DNA of 64,000 nt, from the NCBI GenBank assembly GCA_949316495.1, contig OX439000.1, positions 622,501-686,500 on the forward strand, given 5' to 3'. A program made the translations under genes and the position numbers. The notes under the pieces were generated by a model. The model was not told where the DNA came from. It did not search any database and saw only the letters and a list, made by a program, of their open reading frames with translations. Below are positions 25,601 through 37,000 of the stretch, piece by piece; within the stretch, counting starts at the first letter, position 1, and each line of letters begins with the position of its first letter. This DNA comes from Amphiduros pacificus (lineage: Eukaryota; Annelida; Polychaeta; Phyllodocida; Hesionidae).

Positions 25601-28024
25601 TATTGGTCCTAGACTAGAATGCAATGTGTATTGATCCTAGACTAGAATGCAATGTGCATTGATCATAGACTAGAATGCAATGTGCATTGGTCCTAGACTA
25701 GAATGCAATGAGTATTGATCATAGACTAGAATGCAATGAGTATTGGTCCTAGACTAGAATGCAATGTGTATTGGTCCTAGACTAGAATGCAATGTGTATT
25801 GGTCCTAGACTAGAATGCAATGAGTATTGGTCCTAGACTAGAATGCAATGTGTATTGGTCCTAGACTAGAATGCAATGTGTATTGGTCCTAGACTAGAAT
25901 GCAATGTGTATTGGTCCTAGACTAGAATGCAATGTGTATTGGTCCTAGACTAGAATGCAATGTGTATTGGTCCTAGACTAGAATGCAATGTGTATTGGCC
26001 CTAGACTAGAATGCAATGTGTATTGGTCCTAGACTAGAATGCAATGTGTATTGATCCTAGACTAGAATGCAATGTGTATTGATCCTAGACTAGAATGCAA
26101 TGTGCATTGATCCCAGATTATTGTTCGGAAATGTCAGATGTTAACTCTCATGTTATATTGTACAAGTTATTTTGAAAATAAACCAACCTTTTCAATAACT
26201 TTGAGGAGTTTGGCACCATCTGGGGTGTTTAATATAGGGAGATTGATATTGCTATGTTTGAGTATAGCCATGATACGCGCCATGTACGGACCGCTCAGTT
26301 TCCACAAGTTGGCGAGGGCTCTGCCTGCTAGCTGCACACTGGTGCCCTCTGTGACTGCATGCCAACCCTGCAAATACACCATACAAACACTTCAGACATA
26401 CCAACCCTGCAAATACACCATACCAACACTTCAGACATGCCAAACCTGCCAATACATCATACAAACACCTCAGACATACCAACCCTGCCAATACATCATA
26501 CAAACACTACAGACATACCAACCCTGCCAATACATCATACAAACACTTCAGACATACCGACCCTGCCAATACACCATACAAACACTTCAGACATACCAAC
26601 CCTGCCTATACATCATACCAACACTTCAGACATGCCAAACCTGCCAATACATCATACAAACACCTCAGACATACCAACCCTGCCAATACATCATACAAAC
26701 ACTACAGACATACCAACCCTGCCTATACATCATACAAACACTTCAGACATACCAACCCTGCCAATACACCATACCAACACTTCAGACATGCCAAACCTGC
26801 CAATACACCATAGCAACACTTCAGACATGCCAACCCTGCCAATACATCATACAAACACTACAGACATACCAACCCTGCCAATACATCATACAAACACTTC
26901 AGACATACCAACCCTGCCAATACACCATACAAACACTTCAGACATGCCAACCCTGCCAATACATCATACAAACACTTCAGACATACCAACCCTGCCAATA
27001 CATCATACAACACTTCAGACATACCAACCCTGCCTATACATCATACAACACTTCAGACATACCAACCCTGCCAATACACCATACAAACACTTCAGACATA
27101 CCAACCCTGCCAATACACCATACCAACACTTCAGACATACCAACCCTGCCAATACACCATACAAACACTTCAGACATGCCAATAACTAATCAAGCACATA
27201 TCATACACACATATATTTACAGCTTCTTAAAATAGGATAACACAATGATAAAACATTGTTAGAAAGAAATGAGTCCTACTGCCACAGTCAGTGAGCGCTT
27301 ATCAAAGTTAGTTTAACAGACTGAGTCTGAGCACTTTATCATGATGCAACATTATATTTCTGTATACCAATCAGTGCCACAAGCAAATATTATTTTTAAA
27401 AGAGAAATCAATACATTGGCTACGTTGAGCTGTAATTCTATTGTGCATTGAGTACAGACCCCTTCATGTTCACAGAGCAGCTTCATGCAGAACTGTCCCG
27501 ACCTGAGGTCCTCTACGTGGAGTGATGGCTTGCTCGCCTTGTCCACACTCACTGCTATGTCATCCAGCTCTGCATCATCCTGCTGACAAAACACACAGCA
27601 TTAATGGCCTCGCAGTCCTACATGTAATGAGTATGAGTAACAGCCTTCATCTCTGAGGCATAATGTATTATTCCCCATTTCAGAAGGAAATTAATAGGTC
27701 AATGTGAACAATTTTGCTACAAATATTTCCTTTCTGTAATATTAAGTAAGTGATTTAATTATCAACAAATTTCATTCTTCTTCATTCTCCTCTGCTGATG
27801 AGTTAAAAATCTAGGACATTCTTCCACCTGCTTTACTCAATTATCTCGGAATTGTTTTTCTGGGATTTAGATTTTAATCTGGAATGTGAGATGACCTTTT
27901 CGGTTTCAGCTGAGTTTGCATCATAGTTCAGATCAGCCACAAACAATCTCGGGAAGGGCTCCATTGCTTCTGTGTACGTTGCTAATTGTCGTAGAAACTT
28001 TCTCTGGGCAAGCTCATATAATTC
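22619..28024 (-). CDS. ROCO gene, C-terminal extension ending in a CaaX box
   Basis: Exons 28024-27896, 27582-27424, 26367-26188, 23718-23603, 23282-23083 and 22905-22619. After TIR2 come helical ELYELAQRKFLRQLATY, an acidic stretch, a conserved-looking GWHAVTEGTSVQLAGRALAN block of unknown fold, then a Ser-rich, basic tail with two basophilic-kinase type sites (VRRRSTS and LKRRSTT). The protein ends SSSKACIIL-stop (TAA 22621-22619). C-I-I-L fits CaaX with terminal Leu, favouring geranylgeranylation. The donor after exon 28024 is unresolved: GTCATC at 27895 keeps phase 0, while GTAAAG about 60 bp further does not match the next exon. The array 18128-22660 repeats this terminus. Confidence 0.8.
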
Positions 28025-31000
28025 CTGCAAAGGACACAGTTTGAAATACAGATATATACTGGATGTAAGAGAAATTAATTCTACATAAGTACATTTTTTC
28101 CATCTTTTTTTTTAATGCCCCTTACCTGGAATGCCATCTCCTTGCGACTGGTCTGCGATGGTGTGATAGGCCTGGCAAGGTCAAGGTCACGCTGCTTGGC
28201 GGCCATGACAACCTCCTGCACGTGTTCCAGGAGCTCATCGTGTGCCATATTATTTGCCACCTGGAAGTTTATCTTAGGATAACCTAGAGATAACATCCCA
28301 ACCTACGAACATACAAAATTGATGGAAATATTTAATTGATAACACTATAACTGTAGTCATATCTTTATGAATTTTATTGTATTTATTAGAGTTTTGCCAA
28401 ATAAATTGTTTACGGCAATTACTTAAAGGTCACTTGACACCCTTGAGGACTTACCTCGGTGGAGGTCACTTGACACACTCCTGATATACTTGAGAACTTA
28501 CCTCGGAGGAGGTCACTTGACTCACTCCTGATATGCTTGAGAACTTACCTCGGTGGAGGTCACTTGACACCCTTGAGAACTTACCTCGGTGGAGGTCACT
28601 TGACACCCTTGAGAACTTACCTCGGTGGAGGTCACTTGACACCCTTGAGAACTTACCTCGGTGGAGGTCACTTGACACACTCCTGATATCCTTGAGAACT
28701 TACCTCAGTGAAGGTCATTTGATATCCTTGAGAACTTACCTCGGTGGATTCCCATCTGAATCCAGTTCCTACAACAGCCAAGATAATTGGCTTTCTCAAT
28801 GCTACGTGAGCAAACCGAAACTCCATCTGGCAGTTGGTTGACAAGGAATACTAGAAAAACAACAAAATTATTGCAAAATTAATTGATTGTTTTAGAAACA
28901 TGAACTGTGAATGTGTAGAATGAGATTGAGAGTATTTCTGACCTCATCAGACACGCAGGCTACCACCACTTTGGCCATCTTCATCCCCTCAGCAATGTCC
29001 TCAAACAGGCCAACCTACAAATATAATCCAACTTTAGCAACCTGAGAAATATATACTGCTAACCAAAATAAGCTGAGGGGTGTAGTTTAGAGTGACTCAC
29101 CCTGCCGGTCCTTTCCACGTCCATCCAGCATGGGAAACCATGGTTCTCCAGGTAAGTCTTGAGCTGGCGTGGGTCGCCATCACCCTGTGCTCCCTCTGTT
29201 GGCCTGGCATGGCCTGCCTCGACGGCGCTGGCGGAGTTCATCCAGCAGTAACTCAGGAACACCTCCGCATCAGGTAGGCTACCATGCTTAACATTCATCA
29301 AACACAATTTAAAACTAATAATATAACATTTAAATTGAATACCAAATTAACAACATTAGTTGATATTCATTTTCCAAAGTCAAAATACACAAATGTAAAC
29401 ACAAAAAACACAAAATTGAAGCAACACATGGTGTTTCAAGGAGGTTACCTTTTCTACAGTAATCCTCTGCCTCAGCTGTGTGGTCAGGGCCTTCAACTTG
29501 TCCTGATAAAGCTCTGCTCGCTGGAAATTGATGAACACCTAAAACATGATGAAGTAAATCTTTCAGGCCATGATATTGTTTTTTCGGTTCCTTTAACCCA
29601 AAAAGCCCCATTCCTCTTGAAAAAATCTATCTGCAGAAAAGTAACATCAAAACAATGGCCTGCATGTATATTATTTACAGTTGCTGTGAAAAGCCCATAC
29701 AAATATGCTATTCAGTTGCTGTGCAATAATGAAAAAACATTATGCACTCGACAGCCATCATCCACTCCACCTATCTTCCTCCTCTCTGCAACATACCACC
29801 TACCAGTCTCACCTTCTCTGACATTTGTAACATACCGAGAGAGGAAGCTCACCTTCTCTGCCACCCGCATGCCTATGTCTGTTTCATACCAGGAGAGGAA
29901 TCTCACCTTCTCTGCTACCCGCATGCCTATGTCTGTATCATACCGAGAGAGGAATCTCACCTTCTCTGCCACCCGCATGCCTATGTCTGTATCATACCGA
30001 GAGAGGAATCTCACCTTCTCTGCTACCCGCATGCCTATGTCTGTATCATACCAGGAGAGGAATCTCACCTTCTCTGCCACCTGCATGCCTATGTCTGACT
30101 TCTGCCATTCCCGTCCCTCTCCAACCATCAACAGAACAATCTCTTTGTTGAGCACATCTGACGCAAACTGAAACATTCGCTGACAGTGTTCATCCACCAC
30201 AAATGCATCGGAGATCAGCATCAGCACCACCTAGTGGTAATCACAGAAAACACAATTTGTATTATTCAAATTCAATTTCCCACATGAATTTTAAATTGTG
30301 AGAAAAACAATTTAATATTTAATTTTAAAAGAACTCTGCGCCAAAAAGAATAATGAGTACAGGATAAGATTTAGACAATTGGAGAATAAAGTTACCTTGG
30401 AATTTTTGATGGCAACAGCCAATTCTTCCACACTCTTTGATGCTATGTTGTCATCAAACCAACTGAAACAATACGTCCATTATAAGATATGTCTTGTCAA
30501 GGTATAGAGAATGTGGATCAGCAAACCAAAGTAATCTAAATGTAGCCTATACAATATGTTTACCATTTAAAGCCATCTTTTTCTAAGTCTGCGAGTATTT
30601 GTTTTGGGCTGATGAGTTTGCTGTCATCTTTGGGGATATTAGCTGGACAATACATGAAGAATGTATCGGTGCTGAAGTCCTTGCCGAGGGAGTCGAGGTC
30701 GCGGACTGTTCTCTGCAGCTGGAGGTCATAATCTGTGCTGGACTGCGGCAACATGTTACCTGCAATAAGTTTACAATATTAAAATACAGGATATGGAAAA
30801 TAGTAGCAGGTGATATACAAAGTAAGGCACAAGAAGAGAAAGTAAGAAGTAGGAATGACAGTAAAGGAGAATGTGAAATGCAGAAAGAGACAGCAATGTA
30901 GGAAAGCCGGAGAAAGTCAGAGACCATTTGGGAATGCAGGTGAAAGAGTCAGAGAATTGCAGGAGAGAGAGAGAGGAAGAGAATGCAGAAGGAGAGAAAT

Positions 31001-34000
31001 AGGACCGCTTGAGATAGGACCACTTGAGATAGGACCACTTGAGATAGGACCGCTTGAGATAGGACCACTTGAGATAGGACCGCTTGAGATAGGACCGCTT
31101 GAGATAGGACCGCTTGAGATAGGACCGCTTGAGATAGGACCACTTGAGATAGGACCGCTTGAGATAGGACCGCTTGAGATAGGACCGCTTGAGATAGGAC
31201 CACTTGAGATAGGACCGCTTGAGATAGGACCGCTTGAGTGCATGAAGATCAGTGACTTACTCTGGACATCTGTCATGGAGAGTGTGTGGAAGAAGGTGTG
31301 GCACTGCAGGAACAAAGCTTTCATCTCTATAGCTCGCCTCAGGATGAGAGAAGAAAACATGGTTGGCTCCTTCACCTCCTGCAGGATAAATATTTCAGGA
31401 GGATACATAATCAGTCTGGTGGTTACGTATTGTAACAAAGCTGTTTTCAGAGTTGAACACTGGTGTGTGAGGCCACTGTGACTGATAACACATTGCCTCA
31501 TAATCAATCTCTTAATTTCTTATTTGACATAAATATTATAATTTCTGAGACAAACTCTGTCCCATGACCTCAATAACATGGAAACTTACCTTTTTCATAC
31601 AATCCACACAGGGCATGTAGTATTCATATTTGACTCCTTGGAAGAAGTCTGAGATGAGACCCTCGTACACCTCATGGATCAGCAAGAGAACGTTCTCAGG
31701 TCTGGCTCCTCGAACATGAACCAGCACCTCACTGTCCCTGCAATATAGAATGACCATATGAACCAGCACCTCACTATCCCTGCAACATAGAATAACCATA
31801 TGAACCAGCACCTCACTGTCCCTGTAATAGAGAATAACCATATGAACCAGCACCTCACTGTCCCTGCAATAGAGAATAACCATATGAACCAGCACCTCAC
31901 TGTCCCTGCAACATAGAATAACCATATGAACCAGCACCTCACTGTCCCTGCAACATAGAATAACCATATGAACCAGTACCTCACTGTCCCTGCAATACAG
32001 AATAACCATATGAACCAGTACCTCACTATCCCTGCAACATAGTATAACCATATGAACCAGCACCTCACTGTCCCTGCAATAGAGAATAACCATATGAACC
32101 AGCACCTCACTGTCCCTGCAATAGAGAATAACCATATGAACCAGCACCTCACTGTCCCTGCAACATAGAATAACCATATGAACCAGCACCTCACTGTCCC
32201 TGCAACATAGAATAACCATATGAACTAGCACCTCACTGTCCCTGCAATATAGAATAACCATATGAACTAGCACCTCACTGTCCCTGCAATATAAAATAAC
32301 CATATGAACCAGCACCTCACTGTCCCTGCAATATAGAATAACCATATGAACTAGCACCTCACTGTCCCTGCAATATAGAATAACCATATGAACTAGCACC
32401 TCACTGTCCCTGCAATATAGAATAACCATATGAACCAGCACCTCACTGTCCCTGCAATAGAGAATAACCATATGAACTAGCACCTCACTGTCCCTGCAAC
32501 ATAGACTAACCATATGAACTAGCACCTCACTGTCCCTGCAATAGAGAATAACCATATAAACTAGCACCTCACTGTCCCTGCAATATAGAATAACCATATA
32601 AACTAGCACCTCACTGTCCCTGCAATATAGAATAACCATATGAACCAGTACCTCACTGTCCCTGCAATATAGAATAACCATATGAACCAGTACCTCACTG
32701 TCCCTGCAATACAGAATAACCATATGAACCAGTACCTCACTGTTTTACAATGTATTATTCTGAAGGGTGGGTTCATCTTGGTGTCTTTCTATATTTCTAT
32801 AATTTCATGCATTATGAGCACTGGACAATATATTTGCCATAATGGGTTTATCCATAAGAAACACGTTTCAGCATTGACAAGGAAAATGTGTGTTTTGAAT
32901 TCACAAATCTTTTGCCCATTGACCCTTCATGTTTTAAGGCTGGTGAATCTAATAACATAGGCATCAGAGATGCATCAACCCTCAGCCCTGGTAACTCATT
33001 GCACAACATTCGCTCCACACAATATTTGTGAACAAAACGTCACTGCACCAAGGCAAATTGATGCAGGGGTAAAAAAAACCCATAAAATCTAATTCCTTTG
33101 ATAGCTTAGGTGTGTCAAGTATCATGAAACTGTCATCATTTACTCTAGAATTATTGAGATGGGCAGGTGACCTTGAAAAGCAGGTTAAGGTCACCGTCCA
33201 TCAAACTCATGTGAAGACTTCCAAGATGCTTATGTGTCAATTTTCATGAAGCTGCCATTATTTGTTCTTAAGTTATTGCAATGACGTGGATTTGACATGA
33301 TTGTCCCTGTGACCTTGAAAAGTAGGTAAAGGTCATGTTCCATCAAGAGAAGTCTGAGTTCTTCACCAGATGCTTATGTGTGTCAAGTCTCATAAAGCTG
33401 CCAACATTCGTTCTCGAGTTATGGCAATGATAGGGATTTCACATAATTGTAACTGTGACCTTGAAAAGTAGGTGAAGGTCATGTTCCATACAAAAATGTC
33501 TGAGGTTTTCATCAGATGCTTATGTGTGTCAAGTTTCATGAAGCTGCCATCATTTGTTCTCGAGTTATCGCGATGACAAGGATGATTTCACATAATTGTC
33601 CCTGTGACCTTGAAAAGTAGGTGAAGGTCATGGTCCACCATGAGAAGTCTGAGGTCTTCACCAGATGCTTGTGTGTGTCAAATCTCATAAAGCTGCCATC
33701 ATTCGTTCTTGAGTTATTGCGATTCTTGGGATTTCACATATTTGTCCCTGTGACCTTGAAAAATAGGTCAAGGTCGCCGTCCACCGAACTAGTCTGAGGT
33801 TTTCAACAGATGCTTATGCGTGTAAAGTTTCATGAAGCTGCCATCATTTGTTCTTGAGTTATCACGATGACAAGGATGATTTCACATTATTGTCCCTGTG
33901 ACCTTGAAAAGTAGGTGAAGGTCATGTTCCATCAAGAGAAGTCTGAGGTCTTCACCAGATGCTTGTGTGTGTCAAATCTCATAAAGCTGCCATCATTCGT

Positions 34001-37000
34001 TCTTGCGATTCTTGGGATTACCCATAATTGTCCGTGACCTTGAAAAATAGGTCAAGGTCACCGTCCATCGAACTCGTCCGAGGTTTTCACCAGATGCTTA
34101 TATGTGTCAAGTTTCACGAAGCTGCCATCATTTGTTCTCGTACTATCGCGATGACAAGGATGATTTCAAATAATTGTCCATGTGACCTTGAAAAGTAGGT
34201 GAAGGTTATGTTTTATAGAAACAATTCTGAGGTCTTCACCAGATGCTTATGGGTGTCAAATCTCATAAAGCTGCCATCATTTGTTCTTGAGTTATGCGAT
34301 TCTTGGGATTTCACATAATTGTCCCTGTGACCTTGAAAAATAGGTCAAGGTCACCGTCCATCGAACTCGTCCGAGGTTTTCACCAGATGCTTATATGTGT
34401 CAAGTTTCACGAAGCTGCCATCATTTGCTCTCGAGTTATCGCGATGACAAGATGATTTCACATAATTGTCCCTGTGACCTTGAAAAGTAGGTGAAGGTCG
34501 CCGTCCATCGAACTCGTCCGAGGTTTTCACCAGATGCATATGTGTGTCAAGTTTCATGAAGCTGCCATCATTTGTTCTTGAGTTATCGCGATGACAAGGA
34601 TGTTCGCTACAGACATACATACAGACATACATACAGACATACATACAGACATACATACATACATACCCACGCCAGGAGTACTGCAATACCCTCAGCCTGA
34701 TTACATCAGGGGCTGAGGGTAATAAATGGTGATAAGTGCAAGTGCTTTTGTAACCTACTTGCTCTGCTTCACCACTGCTGTGTGGCCATTCTTCTTCAGA
34801 ACAGACCCAGTCTTCCACAGTAACGAATCATCAGAGAACTGGTACAGCCGCACCTGTATGTCATAAGAGTCATAAAGTTAGCTGCTGCTAAATTCCAAAT
34901 ATCTTTACACAATAACATTATAAAAATCTTAATGCATAAATGAAAAATGTCAATAATTCTGTTTTGGTCTAATCTTTACATATCTCATTTCTTTGTTGCA
35001 GTTCATCACAGCAAAACCAAGAATTCAAACCTATTTTTCAAGCATATTTCTCTATTTCAATCCATCTTACCTGAGCCCGATTGAAGAGACCGGTTGGTAG
35101 ATAATCAAATCTGTAAACCATCTTCATGTTGTAGTTATCTCCTTCCAAATCGGGCCATTCATACTAAAACATTCAATCCCGTACATAAAATCTAAGATAT
35201 GTCACAAATTTAAATCCTTCACATTTTCAAACAATTAATCAAATAAATCGATTCTGTCCAAACACATCCTCTGGATGCTAATTGCTATTAACGGGGAGTT
35301 TCTCAGACTCCTAGGTTGGTGCATATTAAGCTACCAACCTGTGGCTCTGTCTGAGGCAGGAGGCAGGGGACGACATTCACTGGCTGGTCAGACTGGGGGA
35401 ACGTTATTAAGCTACCAACCTGTGGCTCGGTCTGAGGCAGGAGGCAGGGGACGACATTCACTGGCTGGTCAGACAGGGGGAACGTTATTAAGTTACCAAC
35501 CTGTGGCTCAGTCTGGGGCAGGAGGCGACATTCACTGGCTGGTCAGACAGGGGGAACGTTATTAAGCTACCAACCTGTGGCTCAGTCTGAGGCAGGGGAC
35601 GACATTCACTGGCTGGTCAGACAGGGGGAACGTTATTAAGATACCAACCTGTGGCTCAGTCTGAGGCAGGGGGCAGGGGACGACATTCACTGGCTGGTCA
35701 GACAGGGGGAACGTTATTAAGATACCAACCTGTGGCTCAGTCTGAGGCAGGGGACGACATTTACTGGCTGGTCAGACAGGGGGAACGCTATTAAGTTACC
35801 AACCTGTGGCTCAGTCTGAGGCAGGAGAGAGGGGGCAGGGGACAACATTCACTGGCTGGTCAGAGAGAGGGAACGTTATTAAGATACCAACCTGTGGCTC
35901 AGTCTGAGGCAGGAGAGAGGGGGCAGGGGACGACATTCACTGGCTGGTCAGACAGGGGGAACGTTATTAAGCTACCAACCTGTGGCTCTGTCTGAGGCAG
36001 GGGACGACATTCACTGGCTGGTCAGACAGGGGGAACGTTATTAAGCTACCAACCTGTGGCTCAGTCTGAGGCAGGAGGCAGGGGACGACATTCACTGGCT
36101 GGTCAGACAGGGGGAACGTTATTAAGCTACCAACCTGTGGTTCAGTCTGGGGCAGGGGACGACATTCACTGGCTGGTCAGACAGGGGGAACGTTATTAAG
36201 CTACCAACCTGTGGCTCAGTCTGGGGCAGGGGACGACATTCACTGGCTGGTCAGACAGGGGGAACGCTATAAAGTTACCAACCTGTGGCTCAGTCTGAGG
36301 CAGGAGAGAGGGGGCAGGGGACAACATTCACTGGCTGGTCAGAGAGAGGGAACGTTATTAAGATACCAACCTGTGGCTCAGTCTGTGGCAGGAGAGAGGG
36401 GGCAGGGGACGACATTCACTGGCTGGTCAGACAGGGGGAACGTTATTAAGCTACCAACCTGTGGCTCTGTCTGAGGCAGGGGACGACATTCACTGGCTGG
36501 TCAGACAGGGGGAACGTTATTAAGCTACCAACCTGTGGCTCAGTCTGAGGCAGGAGGCAGGGGACGACATTCACTGGCTGGTCAGACAGGGGGAACGTTA
36601 TTAAGCTACCAACCTGTGGCTCAGTCTGGGGCAGGAGACAGAGGCTGGCTGGTCAGACAGGGGGAACGTTATTAAGCTACCAACCTGTGGCTCTGTCTGG
36701 GGCAGGGGACGACATTCGCTGGCTGGTCAGACAGGGGGAACGTTATTAAGCTACCAACCTGTGGCTCTGTCTGGGGCAGGGAACGACATTCACTGGCTGG
36801 TCAGACAGGGGGAACGTTATTAAGCTACCAACCTGTGGCTCGGTCTGAGGCAGGGGACGACATTCACTGGCTGGTCAGACAGGGGGTACGTTATTAAGAT
36901 ACCAACCTGTGGCTCAGTCTGAGACAGGATACAGGGGTCGACATTCACTGGCTGGTCAGACAGGGGGAACGTTATTAAGCTACCAACCTGTGGCTCAGTC

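Noticed and set aside
23812-26116. Possible CRISPR-like array
   Set aside because: The 28-bp units are contiguous with no unique spacers, in an animal intron.
26138-27235. 365-codon + strand open frame with CQPCQY-type repeats
   Set aside because: It is the antisense of the 39-bp acceptor array and partly antisense to a real exon; two + strand frames are open.
27833-27895. Extending exon 28024-27896 to the TAA at 27833 as an alternative C-terminus
   Set aside because: Possible through intron retention, but downstream exons continue in phase 0 with a convincing C-terminal end, so it is not annotated as the main product.
31536-32723. The 395-codon - strand frame as a stand-alone gene
   Set aside because: Only its last 49 codons before the donor at 31590 are an exon of the ROCO gene; the rest is the acceptor array.
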